DNA from: Bradyrhizobium zhengyangense | GTDB taxonomy: Bacteria > Pseudomonadota > Alphaproteobacteria > Rhizobiales > Xanthobacteraceae | NCBI RefSeq assembly: GCF_022012435.1 | Contig: NZ_JAKLUA010000009.1 | Location: 1-64,000 of the forward strand | Direction of reading: 5' to 3' | Length of the DNA stretch: 64,000 nucleotides | Shown: positions 1-8,370 of the stretch, piece after piece | Layout of the letters: every line of letters starts with the position of its first letter | How positions within the stretch are numbered: the stretch's first letter is position 1 | Program-made: the position numbers and the translations under genes | The notes under the pieces: model-generated | Databases searched by the model: none | The model's input: only the letters and a program-made list of their open reading frames with translations | Told to the model about the DNA's origin: nothing

Positions 1-168
1 TCCAAAAAACAGTTCATGCCAGGCTGTATCGCAGCTCATTCGCGCGATGCCCAGGTGGGGGGCTCATGCCGGTTACACCCAATGTTGACCCCAGGGTTCC
101 GCCTTCGATACCGGAATTTCTGAGGCGGCGGTAACAGGACCGAATCTGCAGCGGGCTGGCGTGTGGCT

Positions 169-640
169 CTAAGCGGTTGGCTGATACAGTGTTGGAAACC
201 AACGATCGACAACCGCAGTTGGGAAGCCGAGCTTCACCGGCGAGCGTGTTGTGGACGAGACGAGGTAACCCTTTTCAATAAGGGAGTTGAGCACCGCCCG
301 CGCCTGGCGCTCTTTGTAGCCGGTGAGGCCGCGCGCAGGGCCCCGAGCATATTCGCCCGCCATGACCGCTTCGCGCAGCAAAGGCCATGAACCCTTTGGA
401 AGGCGCTTTGCACGCGTCTCCTCCTCGGTCCAAATCTCCATCCGCCTCAGTAATTCTTCCGGCTCCAAAAGCCCGGCCATGAAGTTGACCTGGTCAACAC
501 AGGTGGCCAGGAAGAATTTGCAGAAATCAAGAAGCCCTGCCATCGTAAGATTGCCTCGGCTATCGAGGTCGCCGCGACGCGGCTCGTCAGCAGCCTGCAG
601 ATAGGCGTGGTATTCCTCGTGAAGCCAAGTCAGTCGATTA
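169..640 (-). pseudogene. Fic-family protein, C-terminal relic
   Basis: The minus strand encodes the tail of a Fic (AMP-transferase fold) protein. Translated from about 640 downward it gives a helix with LTWLHEEYHAYL, then the Fic-typical PRRGDLDSRGNLT, then a C-terminal winged-helix-like segment (LTGYKERQARAVLNSLIEKGYL). The N-terminal part with the catalytic HPFxDGNGR loop is absent. Beyond 640 the sequence changes abruptly to an EAL-domain fragment on the other strand. An ATG at 543 could start a 124-residue product, but it would be only the C-terminal domain. A relic is the most likely reading. Confidence 0.72.
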
Positions 641-641
641 C

Positions 642-941
642 CTCCACGCTTTCCTATTCGATCGCATCAAAGTCGATCGCCCCTTCGTCGCGGAGCTTGG
701 AACCAACCAGCGCTCCGACGCGATCATGCGTGCCATCGTGAGCAGGACCAGGAGTCTTGGAATACCGCTGCTGGCCGAGGGTATCGAAACGGAGCAGCAA
801 TGGTCGTGGTTGCCCAAACTCGGCTGCAACGCAGCACAAGGCTATTTGATCGGTAGGCTAAAACTGCCACACGCCGTTTTGTCCCACATGATGAGTGGCA
901 GGTCACGTCGACGAAAGATGGGGCTTGGGCACTCCGTGTAA
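642..941 (+). pseudogene. EAL-domain (c-di-GMP phosphodiesterase) C-terminal relic
   Basis: The frame starting at 642 reads FLFDRIKVDRPFVAEL and then GIPLLAEGIETEQQ and GCNAAQGYLIGR. These are the last third of an EAL domain, including the conserved (I)K(V)D and AEGIET signatures. The EAL motif itself and every upstream part are missing, and there is no start codon or ribosome site at the junction. It abuts the Fic relic head to head, so both were probably truncated by the same rearrangement. It ends with a short unrelated tail at a stop at 939-941. Confidence 0.75.
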
Positions 942-1165
942 TGCACATTGTAGCATACCGTTCGGGACCGTGAAGATCATGAAGTCTGCTTGATTTGCCG
1001 ATGACAGCAGATCTTTCTGGTCGCTTTCCGTGACGCGCCTTTTCTTATCATTTTTCGAAATAATTTCGATCGGGAAGTGGGCATTGCGACGACGGCGCCG
1101 GAAGGCGCGCGACCAAAAAATTCGACGGTTGCGGGCGAGGGGGCCAGACGGCTTGGCCGGCAGGT

Positions 1166-1406
1166 CACTACACCCCGAAACACGCCAGTTGGCTCATCAT
1201 GGTCGAGTGCGAGATCAGCGTGTTTCAGCGCCAGTGTCTTGGCCGCCGCATCGACGACCCCAAAAGGTCCCGAAACGAGATCGCAGCATGGCAAAGCCGG
1301 CGAAGCAAAACTCGAGCTCGCATCAAGTGGATGTTCGCAACCTGACAAAGCACGCGCCAAACTCGGCCGCGCCTATCCAGCCACCGCAAAGAGTCAAAAT
1401 CACTGA
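1166..1406 (+). pseudogene. IS630-family transposase C-terminal relic, frameshifted
   Basis: The plus strand encodes the end of an IS630-type DDE transposase: HYTPKHASWLIMVECEI (the region of the last catalytic Glu), then RARIKWMFAT. A one-base insertion produces a premature TGA, and the next frame continues DKARAKLGRAYPATAKS, the normal family ending. The upstream two thirds are not recognisable. A 127-residue minus-strand reading across this stretch is only its antisense shadow. It is a small decayed IS fragment, unrelated in position to the second IS630 copy near 29-30 kb. Confidence 0.72.
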
Positions 1407-1785
1407 GCTGAACCACTAGGTGCTCGCGCATTTTAGTCGTTCCAAAAAACGTTAGGGTGATCCCGCTCAAATTTCGGAGTTTCAGTCGTTTCCGACACCG
1501 ATAAGCCGGGCTAGTAAGAGCAATAACCAGAAGGCACCGTTCATTCGAACACTCCCTTCTTCTCTACGCCGAAACGACGCACTCCATCCTGCTTCGATCC
1601 GTCGCGGAACGAGGAGCGGAGCTCCTCGCCGGGGGCGCTCGGGAACGGCATGCATGCCTATCTGTAGGTTCAATCCTAATTCGGACTCCGTAACGATGAA
1701 TTAGGACACCGCGGTTAGGCGGAGATCGTCGGGTGCTTCCTCAGTCCCACCCGACACAGCTTAAATGCGTATATCGGAAAAGGGA
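1407..1785. other. Intergenic stretch without a recognised gene
   Basis: This is the first part of a roughly 650-base non-coding gap between the IS630 relic and the end of kynU. Short frames exist on both strands but none resembles a known protein or has a plausible ribosome site. Two hairpins lie just downstream and are listed separately. Confidence 0.4.
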
Positions 1786-1812
1786 GGTCCCGGCGGCAAA
1801 CCGGGGCTTTTT
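1786..1812 (+). terminator. Hairpin followed by a T-run, terminator-like
   Basis: A stem CCCGG (1789-1793) pairs with CCGGG (1801-1805) and can be lengthened outward by G-U and G-C pairs. The loop is seven bases and a run of T follows (1808-1812). The T-run favours plus-strand transcripts. No intact plus-strand gene lies just upstream, so it may be a leftover. On the other strand it could weakly terminate the kynA-kynU transcript. Confidence 0.4.
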
Positions 1813-1846
1813 CGTTTGGCTCAAGGCGGTAAACACAAAAAGGCAA

Positions 1847-1885
1847 AAACGCCGCCCGCTTGAAAAACCGATGCGAGCGGCGTTT
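1847..1885. repeat. Inverted repeat, 9-bp arms
   Basis: AAACGCCGC at 1847-1855 pairs exactly with GCGGCGTTT at 1877-1885, leaving a 21-base loop. It lies about 170 bases past the kynU stop, so it could be the terminator of that minus-strand operon or an end of a decayed element. The sequence alone does not decide. Confidence 0.4.
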
Positions 1886-2053
1886 AGCCAGCCAAGGGAA
1901 GGTGATGCAAAATCCCAGCGAGCACTAGTATGCACAGACTGTAACACGATTTTGTGTCGGGGAAAGGGACACCCGCCAGACGAGTACCTGCTATCTCGCA
2001 GCAGGGTATTGTGTGTGAGCAGACTTGGTGGAGACGCACGCATTGCTAAGCGC

Positions 2054-3268
2054 TCATGTCACGGCATGCACAACGTCATATTCTGGCCGCCGCCAAAGCT
2101 CCCGCGTAAATACCCGCTCGATCACCTCGATTGCTCTCATCACTTCGGCCTTGCCGATATAAAGCGGGGTGATACCGAACCGCATGATGTCGGGCGCCCG
2201 AAAGTCGCCGATCACGCCATGGGCAATCAGGGCTTGCATCGCTGCGTAGCCCCTTTCAAATGCGAACGAAACCTGTGAGCCTCGCTCTTCATGCGAGCGC
2301 GGCGTCACCAGCCTGAGCTGCGGGCAGAGACGCTCGACTTCGCCAATCAGCAGATCGGCGAGCTCGAGCGAGCGAGCGCGGACTTCATGCATGTCGATGC
2401 GGTCCCAGATATCGAGCGAGGCTTCCAGCGCTGCCATAGCGAGCACGGGCGGAGTGCCGATCCTCATGCGCTCAATGCCAACTGCTGGTGCATAGCCGAG
2501 ATCGAAGGCGAAGGGCTTGGCGTGGCCCATCCAGCCCGACAGAGCAGGCCGCGCGTGATCAGCATGGCGCGGCGCAATGTAGAGAAACGCCGGCGCCCCA
2601 GGGCCGCCGTTGAGATACTTGTAGGTGCATCCGGCCGCGAAGTCGGCGCCAACGCGTGCGAGATCGACGGGCAACGCGCCGGTAGAATGTGCGAGGTCCC
2701 AGACAGTGACGATGCCCAGTGCGTGGGCTCTTGCGGTGAGCTCGGCCATGTTATGACGCCGCCCCGTGCGATAGTCCACCTCCGTGATATAGAGCACCGC
2801 GATTTCCTCGGACAGCGATTCCTCTATCTCCTCAGGCCGAACGAGCCGCAATTGGTGCCCGCGTCCCAAGGTCGCGATCAAGCCTTCGGCCATATAAAGA
2901 TCGGTCGGGAAATTGCCGGTATCCGACAACACGATTTTGCGATCACGATTCATCTCGAGCGCGGCGGAGAGCGCCTGATAGACCTTCAACGACAGCGTAT
3001 CGCCAACGGTGACAGACCCAGTTTCAGCGCCAATAAGCCGTGCAATCCGATCACCCAGCTTGCGCGGCTGCACATACCAGCCGGCAGTATTCCAGGCGCG
3101 GATCAGCTCGACGCCCCACTGCTGCTGGATGACGCGGCCCATTCGATCAGCCGTGCTAAGCGGCAGCGGACCAAGCGAATTGCCATCCAGATATGTCACA
3201 CCGTCCGGAATGTTGAACAGCGGCTTTGTCTGTTCGTAAACGCGCAATCTGTTTTCTGTAGTGCTCAT
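2054..3268 (-). CDS. kynU: Kynureninase
   Basis: PLP-dependent kynureninase (EC 3.7.1.3), cleaving L-kynurenine to anthranilate and alanine in the cytoplasm. The 404 residues match the family length. Visible features are [11 protein letters not shown] near the N-terminus (kynureninase signature), the cofactor aspartate in [12 protein letters not shown] (about D191), and the Schiff-base lysine in [12 protein letters not shown] (about K217). The start overlaps the stop of the tryptophan dioxygenase gene by four bases (ATGA), indicating translational coupling. The pair would convert tryptophan to anthranilate except for the formamidase step, which is not encoded nearby. Assignment is firm. Whether the product is used catabolically or for signalling is unknown. 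Confidence 0.95.
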   Translation of the reverse strand: MSTTENRLRVYEQTKPLFNIPDGVTYLDGNSLGPLPLSTADRMGRVIQQQWGVELIRAWNTAGWYVQPRKLGDRIARLIGAETGSVTVGDTLSLKVYQALSAALEMNRDRKIVLSDTGNFPTDLYMAEGLIATLGRGHQLRLVRPEEIEESLSEEIAVLYITEVDYRTGRRHNMAELTARAHALGIVTVWDLAHSTGALPVDLARVGADFAAGCTYKYLNGGPGAPAFLYIAPRHADHARPALSGWMGHAKPFAFDLGYAPAVGIERMRIGTPPVLAMAALEASLDIWDRIDMHEVRARSLELADLLIGEVERLCPQLRLVTPRSHEERGSQVSFAFERGYAAMQALIAHGVIGDFRAPDIMRFGITPLYIGKAEVMRAIEVIERVFTRELWRRPEYDVVHAVT

Positions 3269-4104
3269 AGGACCGTTCGGACGCGCCAGAGTTCCGGGAA
3301 TAGTTCGACCTCCAGCATTCGCTTGAGATAGCTGACGCCGCCGGTGCCTCCCGTACCTCGTTTGAAGCCGATGATGCGCTCCACGGTGGTCACATGGTTA
3401 AAGCGCCAACGGCGGAAATAGTCCTCGAAGTCGACGAGCTTCTCAGCAAGCTCGTAGAGCAGCCAATGCGTTTCCGGCGCCTCATAGACACAGCGCCAGG
3501 CCTCGACCACTGCATCGTTGAGGCGATGCGTTTCACGGACATCACGTTCCAGTACGGAGCGCGGAATCGCAAGCCCCTTGCGGTTGCCGAGGCGCAGCAC
3601 CTCGTCGTACAGGCTTGGGATTGTGAGCTCCCTCTCAAGAAGCCGTGTCGCCTCCGCATCATGCGCGTGCGGCTTCAGCATGGCTGGATTGCGATTGCCC
3701 AAAACATATTCGATGAGGCGGTACTGACGGGATTGGAAGCCGGACGACTGTCCGAGCTTCGCCCGGAAATGCGTATACTCGCTTGGCGTCATCGTGCGCA
3801 GCACGTCCCATGCGCTGTTCAACTGTTCGAAGATACGTGAGACGCGCGCCAGCATTTTCATTGCCGGCGCGACGGCGTCGCGTGCAATCGCGTCGCGGGC
3901 CGCACCCAATTCATGAATGGCAAGTCGCATCCAGAGCTCCGAGGCCTGATGCTGCACAATGAACAGCATCTCATCGTGCGCATCCGACAGCGGATGCTGC
4001 GCGCTGAGAATGGTCTCCAATCGCAGATAATCGCTATAGGACATCCGCGCAGCGAAATTCGTTTCTGCGCCTTCTGCTGTTGGATCGTAGTCATTGTTGG
4101 CCAT
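3265..4104 (-). CDS. kynA: Tryptophan 2,3-dioxygenase
   Basis: Haem-dependent tryptophan 2,3-dioxygenase (EC 1.13.11.11), opening the indole ring of L-tryptophan to N-formylkynurenine. At 279 residues it has the normal bacterial length. Family features are [18 protein letters not shown] near the start, [18 protein letters not shown] (substrate and haem pocket histidine), [12 protein letters not shown], and the C-terminal [12 protein letters not shown], which closes over the active site. It is the first gene of a two-gene minus-strand operon with kynU (four-base overlap). The preceding gap carries a possible ferredoxin relic and no clear operator. Confidence 0.95.
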   Translation of the reverse strand: MANNDYDPTAEGAETNFAARMSYSDYLRLETILSAQHPLSDAHDEMLFIVQHQASELWMRLAIHELGAARDAIARDAVAPAMKMLARVSRIFEQLNSAWDVLRTMTPSEYTHFRAKLGQSSGFQSRQYRLIEYVLGNRNPAMLKPHAHDAEATRLLERELTIPSLYDEVLRLGNRKGLAIPRSVLERDVRETHRLNDAVVEAWRCVYEAPETHWLLYELAEKLVDFEDYFRRWRFNHVTTVERIIGFKRGTGGTGGVSYLKRMLEVELFPELWRVRTVL

Positions 4105-4115
4105 CGCGGGCGTCC

Positions 4116-4330
4116 TTAGTCAGACCGATCAGACAAGGGGTGAGCTCTGACCAGGGATCTCTTAGTGGGACGACTGCGCCTGCAGGGGTTGCGATTTGGC
4201 TCGACGACGAGACGACTCGGAACCTCCCGCCTGATCCGGACATCCCCCATCAGCTCGGCTTGGCAACTTAAGCTGAGACGTTCACCGCCGCCCACCCGCG
4301 CTGCGAGCGTGCCAAATTGCGCATTCATCG
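4116..4330 (-). pseudogene. Possible 2Fe-2S ferredoxin C-terminal relic
   Basis: The minus frame between kynA and the ABC permease reads LAARVGGGERLSLSCQ followed by AELMGDVRIRREVP. This resembles the end of plant-type 2Fe-2S ferredoxin domains, where the last cluster cysteine lies in an RLxCQ motif followed by GDV. The three N-terminal cluster cysteines are not visible and the tail runs on without similarity. It could be chance. It is reported as a weak relic. Confidence 0.3.
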
Positions 4331-4360
4331 TCGCTGTTCCATCATCTGCCGGTCGACGAT

Positions 4361-5218
4361 TTATGCAGATCTTTCGAACTGCGGCTGCCAACGCAAGAGG
4401 TATGATTGCAAATATTGTACAAGCAGCGCCAGCATGGTTCCGACGATCATCATTATAAAGATCGCGACCATCATTTCGCTGGCATTGGCGCGTGCCTCTG
4501 CCTCAATGATGAGCTTGCCGAGGCCACGTTCAGCGCCGATAAACTCTCCGACGATCACGCCGACAAGTGCAAACGACACTGCAGGGAGCAGAGACGCGAA
4601 CACCCAGGCCAGCGCAGACGGAATGACAACGGTACGCAAGATGGTCAGCTCGCTCGCGCCCAATAGGCGGGCGGCGGCAATTTGATCTCTGTCGACCGCC
4701 CGCGTGCCTTCGAACGTATTAAAGAACACGATGAAGAACACGACGAGTGCGGCGGTCACCACCTTCGACACATCGCCAAGGCCAAACATGAGAATGATCA
4801 GTGGCACGAGCGCGATGCGTGGGATCGAATTGAACGCCAGAATGAACGGTCCAAATATGCGCGCAAGAACGTCCGAGCGTCCGAGGAGGAGGCCAACGAC
4901 GATGCCGGCGGCCGAGCCGAACAGAAATCCCCACCAAGTATTCTTCAGCGTGACAAGCGTCGCTATCCAAAGATTGTTATCGGCATTCCTGAAGCAGACC
5001 AGAAAATCCGATGGGTCGTTGAGGCAGCTAAGCCGCAAGAAGCTCTGCCAGATCAATGACGGCTTCGCCACGAAATACGGGTCGAGAATCTTGGGAACAT
5101 AGGCTCTTGGCAGAACTGCTTTGCTCCATTCAAAGCCCCATTGCCAAATCACAAGCAGAAAAGCGAAAATTGCGATCTGCCAGAGCACGATCACCTGACG
5201 ACGGGTAGCCATGATCAA
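4361..5218 (-). CDS. ABC transporter permease, SsuC/TauC type
   Basis: Inner-membrane permease of a nitrate/sulfonate/taurine-type importer, 285 residues. There is an N-terminal membrane helix (about residues 10-28), then the binding-protein-dependent permease domain with several hydrophobic segments. The EAA cytoplasmic loop is visible as DQIAAARLLGASELTILRTV, which contacts the ATPase. It ends 4-7 kb of tightly packed minus-strand genes: its start overlaps the ATPase stop by four bases. The substrate cannot be read from this subunit. Neighbours suggest an aromatic, amino-acid-derived or organic acid compound. Confidence 0.92.
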   Translation of the reverse strand: MIMATRRQVIVLWQIAIFAFLLVIWQWGFEWSKAVLPRAYVPKILDPYFVAKPSLIWQSFLRLSCLNDPSDFLVCFRNADNNLWIATLVTLKNTWWGFLFGSAAGIVVGLLLGRSDVLARIFGPFILAFNSIPRIALVPLIILMFGLGDVSKVVTAALVVFFIVFFNTFEGTRAVDRDQIAAARLLGASELTILRTVVIPSALAWVFASLLPAVSFALVGVIVGEFIGAERGLGKLIIEAEARANASEMMVAIFIMMIVGTMLALLVQYLQSYLLRWQPQFERSA

Positions 5219-6060
5219 TCGGCCTTGGTACGGCGAAACTCTTCGCCAAGCGAATGCCAGATGTGAGAATACAGGCGGCCGAATTCGGCCGTTTCGCGCA
5301 ACCCGACTGGATCTCGCGGACGAGGAAAGGGCACCTGGAAGTCATCCTTCAGCCGTCCGGGCCTTGCGGACAGGACGATGATGCGGCTGGCCAGTGTAAG
5401 CGCCTCGCCGAGGTCGTGAGTTACGAACAGCACAGTCTGCCGTTCGCGCTCCCAGATATCGAGCAATGTCTTGTGCATTTCCAGCTTGGTATGAGTATCA
5501 AGCGCGCCGAAAGGCTCATCCATCAGGAGAATTTCAGGTTCGAGGATGAGGGTGCGCATTAAGGCCACCCGCTGACGCATCCCGCCCGAAAGCATCCGAG
5601 GAAAGCTCTGGCCGAAGCCAGTCAACCCGGCCTTTCCAATCGCATCGGCAACCCGCGCGGAACGCTCCGTCTTCGTGATACCGGAGATTTCGAGCCCGTA
5701 GCCGATATTCTGCTCGACCGTTCGCCAAGGAAATAGTGTGTCGCGCTGAAACACGTAACCGACGTTGGAATTTACCTTGCCGGTATCAACTAAGTCGCCG
5801 TCGACGAGAATTCGGCCGCCTGAATGTGGCAAGAGCCCGGCCACCATGTTGAGGATCGTGCTCTTTCCGCAGCCGGAGGGGCCGAGCAAGGCAACGAATT
5901 CGCCTTGGCGAACCTCGAATGATACATTGTCGACGGCAGCAAAATCGCCTCGACCGGCGCTGAAGCGCTTAACTAGTCCTTGCACAGCAATCCGAGTGCG
6001 ACCAGCGTCCGCATTCGTCGTTTCTCGGGCAACGGCGAGGCTGGGGCCAGGCGCGGACAT
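5215..6060 (-). CDS. ABC transporter ATP-binding protein, SsuB/TauB type
   Basis: Cytoplasmic ATPase of the importer. Visible motifs are Walker A GPSGCGKST, the Q-loop in VFQRDTLFPW, the signature LSGGMRQRVAL, Walker B ILLMDEPFGALD and the H-loop FVTHDLGEA. The start chosen is the ATG at 6060, which touches the preceding stop as TGATG. An upstream in-frame ATG at 6153 would extend 31 residues into the binding-protein gene and lacks family similarity. It lies between the permease and binding-protein genes of the same operon. Confidence 0.93.
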   Translation of the reverse strand: MSAPGPSLAVARETTNADAGRTRIAVQGLVKRFSAGRGDFAAVDNVSFEVRQGEFVALLGPSGCGKSTILNMVAGLLPHSGGRILVDGDLVDTGKVNSNVGYVFQRDTLFPWRTVEQNIGYGLEISGITKTERSARVADAIGKAGLTGFGQSFPRMLSGGMRQRVALMRTLILEPEILLMDEPFGALDTHTKLEMHKTLLDIWERERQTVLFVTHDLGEALTLASRIIVLSARPGRLKDDFQVPFPRPRDPVGLRETAEFGRLYSHIWHSLGEEFRRTKAD

Positions 6061-7106
6061 CACTTGTATTTTGCCTTCGCTACATTGAGAAAGCTCATAT
6101 CGACAACGTCCTCGTATGCAGTCTCCGGAATTTCTGTACCCTTGCGGGACCAAATTCTGCTGCCCCGATCATAGGCGGCTTTGTCGATGTTTCCGTCATA
6201 TGCCCAAGTCAATTTGTCAAAGCCAAGCTCTGCGCTAACGGCGGTGGGATCGATTCCAGAAAACCACTTGGGCGCAACCAGTGCCTGGACTTCGGCGAGC
6301 GGCGTCGTTTTGACCCACTTCATCGCCCGATAAATCGCGTTCACGAAGGCCTGTACCGTCGGCTTGTCCTGCTCGATCGTGTCCGCCAGCGTGTAGACGA
6401 CCAGCACCGGAACCGTGCCCCCGAAATCTTTCTCAAACATCCCCGGTTGGGAGGTATCGTAGATCAGAGTGCCAAAGCCCTTTTTCTTGATTTCGATGAT
6501 CCAACTTGGCGGTGCCATGATGGCATCAAACTGCTTGGTTTCGAGAGACGGAAACATGATCTCCTGCCCGCCGCCAGCGACCCAATTCACTTTTCCGCCA
6601 AGCCCTCGTGCTTCAAACAGATAAGTGCCATAGACCCAACTGCCCGATCCGATGGCCGTGGCCGCGATGATCGGCTTGGCCCCGTCTGGGCGCTTGTAGG
6701 CCGCTAGCTTCTCGAGCGACGTGATGCCGCTTTCATAGAGGTCTTGCCGCACAACAACATTGGCGTACGAGCACGCCATTTCAGTTGCGAGCAGAATTTT
6801 GCATGCCTTGCCGCGCGCCGTGAGTTGAAGGGGGTGACTGGCGTCACCGTGGGCGAACATCGCTTGGTCCGAAGCGAGCATCTGGCGACCGAAACTGCCC
6901 GAGTTGCCTGTAATCAGTTTCGAATTGAGTCCTTCATCCCTGAAATAGTTCTTGAGCTCGGCGATCATGCCGATGGCATAGATTGGCGTTGTGGGGCCGA
7001 AGGCGAGGGTGACCGGCTTGCCTTGAGCGCGCGACTGGCTCGGCAGCAACGAGGTGCCCGCAAATGCGGAGCCCGAAACAAGGACTCGGCGCCGTGTGAT
7101 GGTCAT
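6060..7106 (-). CDS. ABC transporter substrate-binding protein (NMT1/SsuA-like), Tat-exported
   Basis: Periplasmic receptor of the importer, 348 residues. The N-terminus MTITRRRVLVSGSAFAG is a twin-arginine-type signal followed by a hydrophobic stretch, with cleavage likely after SRAQG. The mature part has NMT1/THI5-like features: TLAFGPTTPIYAIG at the start of the domain and a middle ATAIGSGSWVYG turn. Tat export suggests folding before export. It is the first gene of the receptor-ATPase-permease operon. Ligand unknown. NMT1-type receptors bind sulfonates, aromatic acids, pyrimidine precursors and similar small molecules. Confidence 0.9.
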   Translation of the reverse strand: MTITRRRVLVSGSAFAGTSLLPSQSRAQGKPVTLAFGPTTPIYAIGMIAELKNYFRDEGLNSKLITGNSGSFGRQMLASDQAMFAHGDASHPLQLTARGKACKILLATEMACSYANVVVRQDLYESGITSLEKLAAYKRPDGAKPIIAATAIGSGSWVYGTYLFEARGLGGKVNWVAGGGQEIMFPSLETKQFDAIMAPPSWIIEIKKKGFGTLIYDTSQPGMFEKDFGGTVPVLVVYTLADTIEQDKPTVQAFVNAIYRAMKWVKTTPLAEVQALVAPKWFSGIDPTAVSAELGFDKLTWAYDGNIDKAAYDRGSRIWSRKGTEIPETAYEDVVDMSFLNVAKAKYK

Positions 7107-7152
7107 GCATTACTCCCCTGCTGCTTGTTGCGAACCAGGCGCTTAAGATCCG

Positions 7153-8370
7153 TCATACGGCCGACGAGGCGATTGTCCCCGCTTTTTCTAACGCAGCGAT
7201 TTCGTTTGTCGAAAACCCGATATCGCCGAGGATGTCGTGTGTATGTTCGCCGACCTGAGGCGGGTCATTGCCATTTGCGAGGCGGCGGCCGTCGAGCGAT
7301 ATCGGCAGCAAGGGGGTTTTGGTGTTACGGCCATCGGGCAAGCGGATCTCGGTCAAACCACCCGATTTATTGAGGTGGGGATCGCTGAACAAATCACCCG
7401 GTTTGTTCACGGGCGCATAGGGCAGCTCAAGTTCTTCCAGCTTCGCGGCAAGTTCGGCCTTGTTCCAGCCGCCAAATATCTTGGCGACTTCCGGGATCAG
7501 CCAGTCGCGATGATCAACTCGACCTTGAGCCGTGATGAAACGCGGATCGCTCAGCCAGGCAGCCCGATCAAACGCGAGGCAGAACGCCTGCCATTGCTCC
7601 TCCCCAACGACAGTGACGAAAAGCTTTGATCCGTCCTTTGTATCGAACAGGTCATAGATCGGCCAAGGACTGTCCTTCACCGAGTACGGAATTGAAGGGC
7701 GTCCGGTGACGACCTCGCACATCATCGCCTGTGCCATTAGAAAGACGTTGTTCTCGAAGAGGGCGCTTTGGATGTAACGACCGCGGCCGGTGCGCTGTCG
7801 TTCGGCGAGCGCGGCTTGGATCGCGATCACCCCAAACATGCCACCCATGACGTCATTCACTGAGGCGCCCGCGCGCATTGGCTGGCCCGGCAGGCCGGTC
7901 ATGTAGGCGAGCCCGCCCATCATCTGAACGACTTCATCGAGCGCAAGACGGTTCTCGTAGGGTCCGGGGAGATATCCCTTGAGTGAGCAATAAATCAGCC
8001 GCGGCGCGAATGCGGCCACTGAATTGTAGTCGAGACCGACCCTCTTCATCAAACCCGGTCGGAAGTTTTCGATCAAAACATCGCTGCGCTCAGTGAGCCG
8101 GCGCGCCACCTGTTTGCCTCCCGGGCTCGACGTGTCGAGCGCGATGCTGCGTTTGTTCCTGCTGTATGTCGCAAAAAAACCCGCGGCAGGCCCCTTGAAA
8201 TAGCGAGTGCGATCGCCCTTGAGCGGCTCGACTTTGACCACATCGGCGCCCAGGTCGGCGAGGATGAGCCCACAGGTAGGGCCCATGACCATCTGACTGA
8301 ATTCAACGACGCGCACGCCTTCGAGGGGGCGGGGAATTGTCGGCCCTGATGTGGGATTGCCGCCCATCAT
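7153..8370 (-). CDS. CaiB/BaiF family III CoA-transferase
   Basis: Family III acyl-CoA transferase, 405 residues, moving CoA between carboxylic acids through an aspartyl-CoA thioester. The N-terminus carries PLEGVRVVEFSQMVMGP and LGADVVKVEPLKGD, then NKRSIALD and VLIENFRPG. The catalytic aspartate is the one in GASVNDVMGG (about D173). The stop side lies 46 bases from the binding-protein gene, and the start overlaps the HMG-CoA-lyase-like stop by four bases. A transferase plus lyase pair would activate a hydroxy-dicarboxylic acid and split its CoA ester, as in citramalate or hydroxymethylglutarate use. The actual acid is not identifiable. Confidence 0.92.
   Translation of the reverse strand: MMGGNPTSGPTIPRPLEGVRVVEFSQMVMGPTCGLILADLGADVVKVEPLKGDRTRYFKGPAAGFFATYSRNKRSIALDTSSPGGKQVARRLTERSDVLIENFRPGLMKRVGLDYNSVAAFAPRLIYCSLKGYLPGPYENRLALDEVVQMMGGLAYMTGLPGQPMRAGASVNDVMGGMFGVIAIQAALAERQRTGRGRYIQSALFENNVFLMAQAMMCEVVTGRPSIPYSVKDSPWPIYDLFDTKDGSKLFVTVVGEEQWQAFCLAFDRAAWLSDPRFITAQGRVDHRDWLIPEVAKIFGGWNKAELAAKLEELELPYAPVNKPGDLFSDPHLNKSGGLTEIRLPDGRNTKTPLLPISLDGRRLANGNDPPQVGEHTHDILGDIGFSTNEIAALEKAGTIASSAV

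Noticed and set aside
977-1360. 127-residue minus-strand frame
   Set aside because: It is the antisense of the IS630 C-terminal relic, which reads convincingly on the plus strand.
1733-2278. 181-residue plus-strand frame
   Set aside because: It crosses the hairpins and then runs antisense into kynU; no family signature.
2291-3331. 346-residue plus-strand open frame
   Set aside because: It lies wholly antisense to kynU, which has complete family motifs; the frame is a GC-rich shadow without similarity.
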